The position numbers and the translations under genes are program-made. From positions 4,038,501-4,102,500 of the forward strand of contig NZ_CP011509.1 of assembly GCF_001027285.1 (NCBI RefSeq): a DNA stretch of 64,000 bases, read 5' to 3'. Below, piece after piece: positions 16,111 through 24,099 of this stretch (position 1 is the stretch's first letter; every line of letters starts with the position of its first letter). This DNA is from Archangium gephyra (GTDB lineage: Bacteria > Myxococcota > Myxococcia > Myxococcales > Myxococcaceae). Under the pieces are notes generated by a model. That model saw nothing but the letters and a program-made list of their open reading frames with translations. It did no database searches and was not told the origin of the DNA.

Positions 16111-16998
16111 ATGGCGAGTACCACGCGCATCATCGAGGAGACGTGGACCTGCGACGTATGCGGGACGAGCAACGAGGGCCGCTCGGAAGCCTGCGGCAGG
16201 TGCGACGAGGCGGCTCCTGGCCTCAACACCCTTTTTCCGAGGGCAAGGCCCCTGTCGGCGTTCTGGCGGCGCCTGCCGGTGAGGAACCCGCTGGCGCTGA
16301 GGACGCGTGTGCGGCAGTCGATTCCCCTGTGGGTGCTGCTCGGATTGGTGGGCCTCATCGTGGGGCCGTGCGTCTGGAGCTTCCAGGAGAACGAGGTGAA
16401 GGGGGAGGTGGTGGCGATGGAGTGGAAGCGCCTGGTGCGCCGGGAGACCTTCGAGAAGGTGACGCGGCGGGGATGGAGGGATGAGCTGAAGCAGGCGCCG
16501 GCCCGGATGCCCGTGAACGGGAGCGGAGAGGCCGCGGGACTGGAAGCCGTGCGCGATTGCGAGCAACTCCAGCGGGGCTCGCGAAGGGTAGAGGACGGGT
16601 ACAAGACGAAGTGTGAGACCCGGCTCGTGGGCGAGAGCATGAAGAGGGTCTGCGAGCGGGTGCCGCGTTACCGCGAGGAGCCCATCTACGCGGAGCAGTG
16701 CGGTTACGACACGTGGGTGTGGAAGCAGGTGGAGCAGCTCGAGGCGAAGGGCCGGGACGACACGCCTCGCTGGCCGGACGGGACCCTGGTGGCGCAGGGG
16801 CCGCTGGACCGGGTTCAGCGGCTGGAGGCCTACTCCGCGCGCATCCAGTACCGCAAGGGAGGCGAGTCGCGTGAGTACGAGTACCTGCTCCCGAACGAGG
16901 CGAGATTCCACGCCATGCGCAAGGGCCAGTCCGTCACCCTCCAGGTGCGCAACGATGGCGCGGTGCTCGGAGTGCAACTGACGGACGCAGCCCCCTGA
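16111..16998 (+). CDS. Zinc-ribbon single-pass membrane protein of unknown function
   Basis: A 295-residue protein not recognised as a known family. The N-terminus carries a RanBP2-like zinc ribbon (WTCDVCGTSNEGRSEACGRC: CxxC, ten residues, CxxC). One membrane segment follows at about residues 72-90 (IPLWVLLGLVGLIVGPCVW), then a large extracytoplasmic domain with four Cys (DCEQ, TKCET, RVCER, EQCGYD) that could form disulfides. The ATG at 16111 lies 51 bp after the nuclease gene on the same strand. The zinc ribbon would face the cytoplasm. No enzymatic motif was seen. Confidence 0.7.
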   Translation: MASTTRIIEETWTCDVCGTSNEGRSEACGRCDEAAPGLNTLFPRARPLSAFWRRLPVRNPLALRTRVRQSIPLWVLLGLVGLIVGPCVWSFQENEVKGEVVAMEWKRLVRRETFEKVTRRGWRDELKQAPARMPVNGSGEAAGLEAVRDCEQLQRGSRRVEDGYKTKCETRLVGESMKRVCERVPRYREEPIYAEQCGYDTWVWKQVEQLEAKGRDDTPRWPDGTLVAQGPLDRVQRLEAYSARIQYRKGGESREYEYLLPNEARFHAMRKGQSVTLQVRNDGAVLGVQLTDAAP

Positions 16999-17059
16999 GC
17001 CGGGATGACGAAGCCGGGCAAGGACAGGAGGCTTTCAGCAGGAGACAGCTCGTCGACGA

Positions 17060-17926
17060 TCAACGGCTCTGCGAGAGGCGGCGCACCACGACACCGGCCG
17101 CGTTCATGCCGAACACGGAGGTGACGAAGGCCACGCTGCCGTCGATCTGGTTGCGGTGCTCGCAGCTGTGGAAGTCGTTGTCGTTGGGGCACACGCAGGA
17201 GAAGCCGTCATCCGCGTCGTAGCGCAGGGACAGGGGCTGGCGCCGCTGCTCGATGGAGTAGACGGCGGTGATGCCCGTGGGCCGCTCGGTGGGCACGCCG
17301 TACTTGCGCTTGAGCAGCTTGCGGATGTCCTTGGCGAAGGGATCCATGTGCGTCTCGCACAGGTCCTCCACGCGGATGGCGGTGGGATCCAAGCGGGCCG
17401 CGGCGCCCATGGAGCTCACCACCGGAATGCCCAGGCTGACGCACCGGTGCAGCAGGTGCAGCTTGGCCTTCACGTTGTCGATGGCGTCCACCACGTAGTC
17501 GTAGCTGCCCGGGGCGAGCAGCTGGTCGGCCAGCTCGTCGCGGTAGAACTCGCGCAGGCCCTGCACCTGGGCGTCCGGGTTGATCTCCTTGCAGCGCTGC
17601 GCCATCAGCTCCGCCTTGGGCTTGCCCACCGTCTTCGCGGTGGCGTGCAGCTGGCGGTTGCCGTTGGTGACGCACACGGTGTCGAAGTCCACCAGCGTCA
17701 GCTGGCCGATGCCGCTGCGCACCAGGCCCTCGGCGGCGTAGCTGCCCACGCCCCCCAGGCCGAAGACGATTACCCGGGCCTTGGCCAGCCGCTCCATCGC
17801 CGGGTCACCGAGCAGACGGCCGGTGCGGTCGAAGCGCCGGTGCAGCTTGAAGGGCTTGGGCTCCGAGGGAGCGGGGGTGCCAGTGGCGGCGGGGACGGCT
17901 TCCGGGGGAGTGGGCTGCGGATTCAT
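17060..17926 (-). CDS. tcdA: tRNA threonylcarbamoyladenosine dehydratase TcdA
   Basis: A 288-residue E1-like (ThiF/MoeB) enzyme that uses ATP to cyclise t6A37 of tRNA into ct6A. After a Pro-rich 25-residue leader it has the nucleotide loop VIVFGLGGVGSYAAEGL, the Asp and Asn/Arg motif VDFDTVCVTNGNRQ, the DAIDN motif (YVVDAIDNVKAK) and the family-specific C-terminus CVCPNDNDFHSCEHRNQIDG then AFVTSVFGM. Length and motifs fit TcdA/CsdL rather than MoeB or ThiF. It converges on the upstream plus-strand gene with 61 bp between. The TatD gene lies just upstream on the same strand, 28 bp away, so a two-gene operon is likely. Confidence 0.92.
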   Translation of the reverse strand: MNPQPTPPEAVPAATGTPAPSEPKPFKLHRRFDRTGRLLGDPAMERLAKARVIVFGLGGVGSYAAEGLVRSGIGQLTLVDFDTVCVTNGNRQLHATAKTVGKPKAELMAQRCKEINPDAQVQGLREFYRDELADQLLAPGSYDYVVDAIDNVKAKLHLLHRCVSLGIPVVSSMGAAARLDPTAIRVEDLCETHMDPFAKDIRKLLKRKYGVPTERPTGITAVYSIEQRRQPLSLRYDADDGFSCVCPNDNDFHSCEHRNQIDGSVAFVTSVFGMNAAGVVVRRLSQSR

Positions 17927-17954
17927 GAAGGGCCTCTATAGCGCGACCGCCTCC

Positions 17955-18752
17955 CTACCGCGAAGGCGGGGGAAAGGCTTCCCGGAACAGACGGCGGGCG
18001 TTCTCGGTCGTCCGCTGGGCAAGCACCTCCACCGGCTCCCCCAGCACCCGGGCCATGCCCTCGATGATGCGCGGCAGGTAGCCGGGCTCCGAGCGCTGTC
18101 CCCGGTGGGGCGTGGGGGCCTGATCCGGGGCATCCGTCTCCACCATCAGCCGATCCGGGGGGATGACGCGCAGGGCGTCCAGCGGCTTGCGCGCCTCGGC
18201 CCAGGTGACGGGGCCCGCGAAGGAGAAGTGGCAGCCCTTCTGGATGTAGAAGCGCGCCAGGTCCACGCCCCCGCCGTAGCTGTGCATGAGCACGCCGGCC
18301 TCGGGCAGCGGCTCCTGCTTGAAGAGCTCGATGAGGGCGGGGTGCGCGCGGAAGCAGTGCATGAGCACGGGCAGGCCGTGCTTGCGTGCGAGCGCCAGGT
18401 GCCGCCGCAGCACCGCCACCTGGCGCTCCATGGGCGCGCCCGCCGCCGAGGGCCCGTCCAGCCCACACTCGCCCACGGCGATGGCGCCTCCCTGGGCGAG
18501 CAACGCGTCCAGCCGCTCGAGGTGCGCCTCGTCCTCCTCGGGAGGGAGATCCGGGAGCAACTGGGGATGGATACCGAGTCCCACCTGGAGGCGCGGCTCG
18601 GCGCGGGACATGGCGAGCAGGGGCTCCCAGTTGTCCGGGCCCACCCCGGGGACGAGGATTCCGTGCAGTCCGGCGGCCCAGGCGCGGGCGAGCACCTCGT
18701 CCCGGTCTGGTTCGAAACGCGACGCATCGAGATGGCAGTGGGTGTCAATCAT
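17955..18752 (-). CDS. TatD-family metal-dependent hydrolase
   Basis: A 265-residue TIM-barrel metallohydrolase of the TatD deoxyribonuclease family. Metal ligands are visible in order: HCH (MIDTHCHLD), Glu (AVGECGLDG), His (LPVLMHCFRAH), His (GVLMHSYGGG) and Asp (MVETDAPDQAP). Family members act as 3'-5' exonucleases or AP-site hydrolases; the substrate here is not known. The ATG codes directly for the first metal motif, as is normal for the family. It is the first gene of a likely two-gene minus-strand operon with tcdA and is divergent from the lipoprotein gene at 18883. Confidence 0.9.
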   Translation of the reverse strand: MIDTHCHLDASRFEPDRDEVLARAWAAGLHGILVPGVGPDNWEPLLAMSRAEPRLQVGLGIHPQLLPDLPPEEDEAHLERLDALLAQGGAIAVGECGLDGPSAAGAPMERQVAVLRRHLALARKHGLPVLMHCFRAHPALIELFKQEPLPEAGVLMHSYGGGVDLARFYIQKGCHFSFAGPVTWAEARKPLDALRVIPPDRLMVETDAPDQAPTPHRGQRSEPGYLPRIIEGMARVLGEPVEVLAQRTTENARRLFREAFPPPSR

Positions 18753-18882
18753 CGGAAAGGTCCGGTGGCTCTTCGTTCGTCCGTCGTTCAGCCCGAGACA
18801 GCCGCCACCATGTGGGTCCCCGGATCAGTGCCCGAGCCCGGGGAGGCGAGCCTATACGCACGCGTCGGTTTCGGAGGGTCCT

Positions 18883-20376
18883 ATGACCAAGCGTGTTGTC
18901 CTGGGTGCGCTCGTGGGCGCGCTGATGATGGTGTCGACGGGCTGTACGGAGGAGTGTGTCGATCAGATCGACTGCCTCAACGAGAAGGGGGAGCCGGGCG
19001 AAGGCAAGCGGTGGGCTTGCGTCGACAACAAGTGCCAGGCCCAGGACAACACCACCCCGGTTCCTGACGCCGGGACGCAGACGGACGCGGGCACGGATGC
19101 GGGCACGGGGACGGATGCCGGGACGGACGCGGGCACGGGGACGGACGCCGGCACGGACGCGGGCACGGACGCCGGCACGATGACCGTGGGCAAGGACGGT
19201 GCCTGCACCGACTCCATCAACTGCATGGGGGGCCTGCGGTGCGAGGGCGCCACGGGCAGCAAGACCTGCCAGCCGCTGCACCTCGCGGTGACGGCTTCCG
19301 TGAACAACGGGGCCGGTCCCATTGAAGCAGTGGCCGTCCGTGCGGAAGCGGGCGCCGCGCCGTTCGAGCTCAGCGAGGCCGCGGGCGCGAGCCGCTTCCC
19401 GCGCTGGAGCAAGGACGGCACGGCCGTGGCCTTCGTGCAGGAGGAGACCGCGGGCAGCCCGGTGCTCGTCTCCCGGACGATTCCGCTCGTCGCGGCGCAG
19501 AAGACCGAGCTCACCACCGGCACGGCCGCCGCCACCGAGGACTTCCGGCACATGGAGTGGGAGCCCTCGTCCCGCGTCGCCTGGACCAAGAAGGCGGGCA
19601 CGAGCGTCACGGGCATCTCCGTCCTCGCTCCCCCGAGCACCACCGTCGAGACGGCCAGCCCCAACGGCGGCTTCCCCTCGTGGAAGGACGACCAGAGCCT
19701 CTTCTACAGCGCCGCGGGCTCTGGCGTGTTGGCGGTGACGCTCGGAGGGACGCCCGCGGATGTGGGCGGGAGCTCGGGAGGAGAGCAGCCCCGCTACAAC
19801 CGGGTGACGGACTTCCTGCTCTACCTCGCCAGCACCGGCACGACGAACTTCGCGGATGGTTCGCAGTCCCTGTACAGGCTCCTCACCCTCCCCGCGGCGG
19901 GGGCGGCGTCTTCCAACGAGATCGCCACGGTGAGCGCTCCGACAGCCGTGACGGGTGGTGAGGTCAAGTCGTTCATCACCGCTCACGACTGGGCGCCGGA
20001 CGGCACGTACGTCACCTACGTGCGTGCGTTCTACTTCGATCCCGAGGGGGACGTGGCGCCCTCCATCATCTGCGGCAACGGGGGGGCCGAGGCCTGCGGG
20101 ACCCAGGCGGGACCCAACGTCTACCTGCAGCGCATCGATACCGCGACGGGTCAGGCGTCGGGGACGGCCCTCCTCGTGGCGGAGAATGCGACCCTGCCCT
20201 CGGTCTCTCCGGATGGGCGCTACGTGGCCTACATCCAGGGCCAGCGGCTCTACGTGCGCGGCATCAACGCGGACGGCACCCTGAGCAGCGCGGCGCCCAC
20301 CGTGCTCACCCCGACGACCCTGAAGGTGCAGACCGGCCTCGGCAACGACCACCGCCCGCGCTGGCAGCCGCGGTAG
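18883..20376 (+). CDS. Lipoprotein with Asp-Ala-Gly-Thr repeat linker and TolB-like propeller
   Basis: A 497-residue secreted lipoprotein. The signal peptide MTKRVVLGALVGALMMVSTG is followed by the lipobox Cys21. A short Cys-rich segment, a low-complexity linker of DAGT/DAGTGT repeats (about residues 61-99) and a second Cys-rich segment precede a beta-propeller with PD40/TolB-like blades (RFPRWSKDGTAVAFV, FPSWKDDQSLFYSA, ITAHDWAPDGTYVTYV, PSVSPDGRYVAYI). Such Cys-rich plus DAGT architecture is common in myxobacterial surface lipoproteins, and the linker likely acts as a flexible stalk. GGAGGG lies 5-10 bp before the ATG. A strong hairpin terminator follows. Ligand unknown. Confidence 0.8.
   Translation: MTKRVVLGALVGALMMVSTGCTEECVDQIDCLNEKGEPGEGKRWACVDNKCQAQDNTTPVPDAGTQTDAGTDAGTGTDAGTDAGTGTDAGTDAGTDAGTMTVGKDGACTDSINCMGGLRCEGATGSKTCQPLHLAVTASVNNGAGPIEAVAVRAEAGAAPFELSEAAGASRFPRWSKDGTAVAFVQEETAGSPVLVSRTIPLVAAQKTELTTGTAAATEDFRHMEWEPSSRVAWTKKAGTSVTGISVLAPPSTTVETASPNGGFPSWKDDQSLFYSAAGSGVLAVTLGGTPADVGGSSGGEQPRYNRVTDFLLYLASTGTTNFADGSQSLYRLLTLPAAGAASSNEIATVSAPTAVTGGEVKSFITAHDWAPDGTYVTYVRAFYFDPEGDVAPSIICGNGGAEACGTQAGPNVYLQRIDTATGQASGTALLVAENATLPSVSPDGRYVAYIQGQRLYVRGINADGTLSSAAPTVLTPTTLKVQTGLGNDHRPRWQPR
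19065..19179 (+). repeat. Intragenic minisatellite encoding DAGT/DAGTGT units
   Basis: Tandem 12-bp units (GACGCGGGCACG and close variants) with some 18-bp units, all in frame, encode Asp-Ala-Gly-Thr. Third-position variation (GCC/GCG, GGG/GGC) shows the array is old enough to have diverged. Copy number could vary between strains and change stalk length. Confidence 0.8.
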
Positions 20377-20403
20377 TCCCCTGACGCACACAGCCGGGCC
20401 CGG

Positions 20404-20436
20404 CGCCCGCGTCCCGGAAGCCACGGGGCGCGGGCG
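20404..20436 (+). terminator. Hairpin terminator after the propeller lipoprotein gene
   Basis: CGCCCGCGTCCC (20404-20415) pairs with GGGGCGCGGGCG (20425-20436): 12 bp with one G-T pair and a 9-nt loop. It starts 28 bp after the stop codon and is followed by TTGTCCTGTG, a weak T-tract. No other gene spans it. Confidence 0.6.
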
Positions 20437-20555
20437 TTGTCCTGTGTACAGTCGGCCGCGTGTGAAGGCCGGGGACTTGCCTCCCGAGTCAAAGCGACGT
20501 ACCCAGGCGCCCCCGTTCCCGCGTCGCGGGCCGCTCTTGCTGTGGGAGGATCTGG

Positions 20556-20813
20556 ATGAAGCTCCACGCCGTGCTCTGCCTGTTGGCCCTGGCGGGTTGT
20601 GCGACCCTGCCGTCGCCGCTCTCCACCCGGGCCGAGCCCGTCGCCGGAAGCGGTGGCCCCGCGGGGGACGTGCAGGCGGTACCGGAGCCGGTGCGCATGG
20701 AGACGCCCGCGGGCACCTTCCTCGTGCACCCCAACAACGCCGAGGACCTGGGCAAGCTGCTCGCGGGCGAGCCCACCGACAAGCAGTACCTCTCCATCAC
20801 GGACGTGCCCTGA
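20556..20813 (+). CDS. Small lipoprotein of unknown function
   Basis: An 85-residue protein with a clear lipoprotein signal, MKLHAVLCLLALAGC, and the acylated Cys at residue 15. The mature part is short and acidic to neutral (TPAGTFLVHPNNAEDLGKLL, then PTDKQYLSITDVP) with no known domain. The ATG is preceded by GGGAGGATCTGG, a good ribosome site. It stands alone between a hairpin terminator and a convergent small gene. It was not recognised as a known family. Confidence 0.72.
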   Translation: MKLHAVLCLLALAGCATLPSPLSTRAEPVAGSGGPAGDVQAVPEPVRMETPAGTFLVHPNNAEDLGKLLAGEPTDKQYLSITDVP

Positions 20814-20835
20814 GGGCCTCCGCGTGGGCTCACCA

Positions 20836-20871
20836 CTCCCCTCGGGCCGTGAAGCCGGTGGGGGAGGGGAG
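20836..20871. terminator. Possible bidirectional terminator between convergent small genes
   Basis: CTCCCCTC (20836-20843) pairs with GAGGGGAG (20864-20871) around a 20-nt loop, in the 60-bp gap between a plus-strand lipoprotein gene and a minus-strand small gene. No T-tract is present on either strand. Confidence 0.4.
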
Positions 20872-20873
20872 AC

Positions 20874-21104
20874 TCAGCCTTCCAGGACGATGCGCCGTCC
20901 CAGGATCCGGGTCATCTGCGGCGAGGTGACGAGCTTGAGCACCTCGAAGCTCTCTCCGCCGGCCGTGTCATAGGCCGCCGCGATGAGCTCCCCCAGGGTG
21001 AGCAGCGCCGGAGCCGCCTTGCGGGTGGTCCTCCGGGGCGTGGGCATGGCCCTGCGTCCCTGCCGCTGGACCGAACCGCGCTTGCGTGTCGCCGTCTTGG
21101 CCAT
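20874..21104 (-). CDS. Small basic protein of unknown function
   Basis: A 76-residue protein. The first 32 residues are strongly basic (KTATRKRGSVQRQGRR, then PRRTTRKA), suggesting nucleic-acid contact. The rest is a hydrophobic helical segment, LLTLGELIAAAYDTAGGESF, followed by VLKLVTSPQMTRILGRRIVL. No family is recognised. GGGAGGAC just upstream of the ATG at 21104 supports it as a real gene. It is divergent from the DHH phosphoesterase gene. Confidence 0.68.
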   Translation of the reverse strand: MAKTATRKRGSVQRQGRRAMPTPRRTTRKAAPALLTLGELIAAAYDTAGGESFEVLKLVTSPQMTRILGRRIVLEG

Positions 21105-21343
21105 GGTGTCCTCCCACCTGCCACCCGTGGGTTGAGGGACTGATCAGCCCTGTAGCATTTGCATGCGGCGTGCCAGGGGCTCGTCCGCCTGCCTGTCATG
21201 GAGAATCAAGGACTTGCAGTCACCACTGGCCTCGCACCCCGGGGAGGGATTCCAAACTTCGTTCAATCTTCCGGGGGGGAATGACTCGTTTCGTTGAGGC
21301 TTTTCGTACACAGGTGACACGCGAGTCAGGTAAGGCCACCGCC

Positions 21344-22300
21344 ATGAACGTCCAGGTTCTCTTCCACGACAGCTGCTTCGACGGGGCCGCGAGCGCGGCG
21401 GTCTTCACCCGCTTCTATCGCGAGCGCGTGCGCCCGGAGGCCCGCTTCAGCTACCGGGGCCTGTCCCACCAGGCGGGGGGCGCGGCCATTGACCCGGCCG
21501 TCTTCACCGGGGACGAGAACGTCATCGTCGACTTCCGCTACAGCCAGGATCCGCGGCTCACCTGGTGGTTCGACCACCACGTCTCCGCCTTCCAGCAGCC
21601 GGGGGACGAGGCCCATTTCCGCGCGGACACCAGCGGGCACAAGTTCCACGACGCGCACCGCAAGAGCTGCACCGTGTACCTGGCGGACGTGGCGCGCGAG
21701 CGCTTCGGGTGGGATCCCTCTCCCTTGAAGGAGCTGCTGCACTGGGCGGAGCTCATCGACGGCGCGCTCTTCCCCAACCCGGAGATGGCCGTGGCGCTGG
21801 AGGAGCCCGCGCTGCGCATCATGACGGTGCTCGAGGCCAACAAGGACCCGGCGCTCATCCCCCAGGTCATCGAGCGGATGCAGACCGACTCGCTGGCCGC
21901 CATCGCCGCCTCGCCGTTGATCGCCACGCCGCTGGCGCCGCTGCTCGAGCGCCACCGCCAGCACATCGAACTGGTGCGCGCCAAGGCCCGCTACGAGAAC
22001 GGCGTCGTCTCCTTCGACCTGGCGGACGAGGGCGTGGACAGCCTCAACAAGTTCATCGCCTACGCGCTCTACCCCGAGGCCCGCTACACCCTCTGGGTGG
22101 GGCAGGGCCCCTCGCGCGCCAAGGTGTCGCTCGGCTCCAACCCGTGGCGGCCCCAGGAGCGGCGGCACGACCTGGCCGCCATCGCCTCGCGCTATGGCGG
22201 CGGGGGACACCCCGTGGTGGCCGCCATCAGCTTCAAGGCCGGGGAGCTGGCGCGCGCCCGATCCGCCTGGATGGAAATCCTTTCCGAGCTGTCCGCTTGA
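21344..22300 (+). CDS. DHH/DHHA1-family phosphoesterase
   Basis: A 318-residue protein of the DHH superfamily (RecJ, NrnA and cyclic-dinucleotide phosphodiesterases). It has the metal motifs FHDSCFDGAASAAVF, an Asp in ENVIVDFRYS, the DHH equivalent WWFDHHVSAF and a late Asp in WAELIDGALF. The DHHA1 substrate motif is RYGGGGHPVVAA near the C-terminus. The order fits an oligoribonuclease/pAp- or cyclic-dinucleotide-type enzyme, but the exact substrate cannot be told. The ATG at 21344 (MNVQVLFHDSC) is preferred to an in-frame extension to 21086 because AGGTAAGG lies just upstream and the family starts here. Confidence 0.85.
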   Translation: MNVQVLFHDSCFDGAASAAVFTRFYRERVRPEARFSYRGLSHQAGGAAIDPAVFTGDENVIVDFRYSQDPRLTWWFDHHVSAFQQPGDEAHFRADTSGHKFHDAHRKSCTVYLADVARERFGWDPSPLKELLHWAELIDGALFPNPEMAVALEEPALRIMTVLEANKDPALIPQVIERMQTDSLAAIAASPLIATPLAPLLERHRQHIELVRAKARYENGVVSFDLADEGVDSLNKFIAYALYPEARYTLWVGQGPSRAKVSLGSNPWRPQERRHDLAAIASRYGGGGHPVVAAISFKAGELARARSAWMEILSELSA

Positions 22301-22755
22301 TCTCGACACACTACATTTTGCGCACCTCGCAAAATTTGCGAGCGTGCGGGCCGCAACACCTGCGGTGATCGCCATCGGACAGTCGTGCTTTCGGGGGGTT
22401 GGCAGGCGGCCCACCGTTTGCTTGGCGTCCTGGCTGTGATCGGTTTCCCGCCATTTTTCCAGCAGGCTCGCAATTCCGGGCGTGGCCCCAGGCCAACGGC
22501 CCCCGAGAGAGCGAGCCTCCTGGCGGTGGCTTGCCCGGGAATAGACGTACTCGGGTTTTCCTGTGAGCCTTCCTCTCAGGTGGGGCTGTTTGCTTCTTCT
22601 CGGTGCGTTGAGGGATTCTTTCCTCGGGAGGGGCGCAACCCCGTGGAGTGGCTTTCCTCCAGCACGGTGTTGGGCCCCCAACTTTCAGCGTTTCAAGAAT
22701 TCTTTGCGTCCTGTGTAAACAGGGGTAATCTGTTCTCCGTTATAGAGTTGCCGGA
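22301..22755 (+). promoter_or_regulatory. 455-bp intergenic region upstream of the minor-pilin operon
   Basis: The largest gap in the window. It holds a near-perfect palindrome just after the DHH gene (22320-22348), a short inverted repeat CCTGTGTAAACAGG (22710-22723), and TATAGA at 22741-22746, ten bases before the first pilin ATG. It is richer in A/T than its surroundings. No ORF with good codon use is present on either strand. I saw no convincing sigma-54 site: TGGCGGTGGCTTGC near 22522 has the right elements with spacing one base short. Confidence 0.5.
22320..22348. repeat. Operator-like or terminator palindrome after the DHH gene
   Basis: CTCGCAAAATTTGCGAG (22326-22342) is a perfect 8-bp inverted repeat around a single A. 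Outer arms (GCGCAC on the left, CGTGCG on the right) add five more pairs with one bulged C. The AT-rich centre is unusual here and fits a dimeric regulator site at least as well as a terminator, since no T-run follows. Confidence 0.6.
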
Positions 22756-23457
22756 ATGACGAACCACGTGAATCCAACCAGACACGAAGGGCGGGAGAGA
22801 GGCTTCACGCTTCTCGAGGTGCTGCTCGTGCTGGCCATCCTGGGTGTGCTGACGGGGATGGCGGTGGTGGCCTTCGACGCGGTGGGACGGCGGGGGGCGT
22901 TGCAGAACGCCGCCTTTGATTTCCAGGGCGCGATGATGTCGGCGCGCACGCGGGCGGCGTCGCGCGGCTATCCGGTGTGGGTGGTGCTCTATCCGGAGGC
23001 CAACCGCAAGAGCCTGACGGACGGCATGGGCGCGTTCATCGTGGTGGAGGATCACGCGGGCACCTACGTGCGTGACCCCCTCGAGCTCTTCAAGCTCGAG
23101 CTCAAGCCGAGCGAGGTGAGCGGCAAGCCCCTCGTGTCGGCGGTGTACTTCCTCGAGGACTACAACAAGAAGGTCCGTTTCGAGACGCTGACGCCCGGGC
23201 AGGTGGGCCTGTTCGGCGCACCCTTCCAGCTGCTGGCGGCGAAGACGTGCAGCTTCTGCTCCTCAGGGGCCGCCCTGGCGGGCGCCATCGGCTTCTTCCC
23301 GGATGGCAGCGCGAACTTCGTCGATGGCGAGGGCGACTTCGTCTCCGGCACCAACCAATCCATGGCCCTCCGCAGTCTGGAGGGCCGCAACCAGCAGCTG
23401 TTCGCCATCTCTGGCCCCACGGGCTACATGGCGGTCTTCAGCCCGGACAAGCTCTAG
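22756..23457 (+). CDS. FimT/GspH-like minor prepilin
   Basis: A 233-residue type IV prepilin. A short basic leader ends at the PilD site ERG/FTLLEVLLVLAILGV, with Glu at mature position 5. The long hydrophobic N-terminal helix is followed by a globular domain with a CSFC pair (about residue 159) and WVVLYPE/GAIGFFPDGSA stretches typical of GspH/FimT proteins. It is the first gene of the pilin operon. Minor pilins of this type prime pilus assembly and sit at the tip with PilY1. The ATG at 22756 lacks a strong ribosome site; a GTG five codons later is possible but gives a shorter leader. Confidence 0.85.
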   Translation: MTNHVNPTRHEGRERGFTLLEVLLVLAILGVLTGMAVVAFDAVGRRGALQNAAFDFQGAMMSARTRAASRGYPVWVVLYPEANRKSLTDGMGAFIVVEDHAGTYVRDPLELFKLELKPSEVSGKPLVSAVYFLEDYNKKVRFETLTPGQVGLFGAPFQLLAAKTCSFCSSGAALAGAIGFFPDGSANFVDGEGDFVSGTNQSMALRSLEGRNQQLFAISGPTGYMAVFSPDKL

Positions 23458-23473
23458 CCTCGGAGGAACCGCC

Positions 23474-24091
23474 GTGGACTCCACTTCCCGCCGCCCCGTC
23501 CGCCGCAACCGTACCGCCCGCCGCGGTGTCTCGCTCATCGAGGGGATGACCGCTTCCGTGGTGCTGCTCATCGGCATGGTGGGCGTCTTCCAGGGCATCA
23601 TGGTGGCCAGCCGGCAGAACATGATGGCCAACCACGCCACCCGCGCCTCGGGCATCGCCTCGCAGGTGCGCGTGGCGCTGGACACGCTGGGCTGGGCCCG
23701 GGTGATCGGCACGCCGGATCGTCCCGGCCTGCTGGTGGGCCAGCGCTGCAACGCGACCGACGAGGTGCGGGCGCTCACCGGCGGCATGGAGCACCTCACG
23801 CCTGGCGACGACGACGACTGGCGGGTGCGCTGCGTCTTCGACCTGGATGCCTACGAGCAGGTGGCGCTGCCCTCGCTGCGGGTGCTGCCCAGCTACGCGC
23901 CCTCGGACATGAGCCACTTCCGGCGCGTCCTGGTCGTCGTCGACAAGCTGGACGAGGCCACGGGCGTGACCGTCAACCAGGTGACGGTCGTGGTATCCTG
24001 GGTGGAGATGGGCAAGCGCCGGTTCGTGTTCCAGAACTTCGGGTTCTACGACTCGGGCCCGTTCGGCAACGAAACCTACGTCGAGATCTGA
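23474..24091 (+). CDS. PilV-like minor prepilin
   Basis: A 205-residue prepilin. The start is GTG at 23474, chosen because CGGAGGAA sits directly upstream and because it gives a compact basic leader (RRPVRRNRTARRG) ending at the cleavage site G/VSLIEGMTASVVLLIGMVG. The mature protein keeps Glu5 and a hydrophobic helix, then a domain with two Cys (QRCNATDE, VRCVFDLD). PilV proteins join the minor-pilin tip complex. The gene starts 16 bp after the FimT-like gene. A longer in-frame extension upstream is out of character with the family. Confidence 0.83.
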   Translation: MDSTSRRPVRRNRTARRGVSLIEGMTASVVLLIGMVGVFQGIMVASRQNMMANHATRASGIASQVRVALDTLGWARVIGTPDRPGLLVGQRCNATDEVRALTGGMEHLTPGDDDDWRVRCVFDLDAYEQVALPSLRVLPSYAPSDMSHFRRVLVVVDKLDEATGVTVNQVTVVVSWVEMGKRRFVFQNFGFYDSGPFGNETYVEI

Positions 24092-24099
24092 TCGGTCCC

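Noticed and set aside
22500-22560. Sigma-54 promoter TGGCGGTGGCTTGC before the pilin operon
   Set aside because: The gap between the GG and GC elements is one base short of the strict requirement, and it lies more than 200 bp from the first gene.
22741-22756. Leaderless transcription of the first pilin gene from TATAGA
   Set aside because: There is no -35 at the right distance, and a single AT-rich hexamer is weak evidence.
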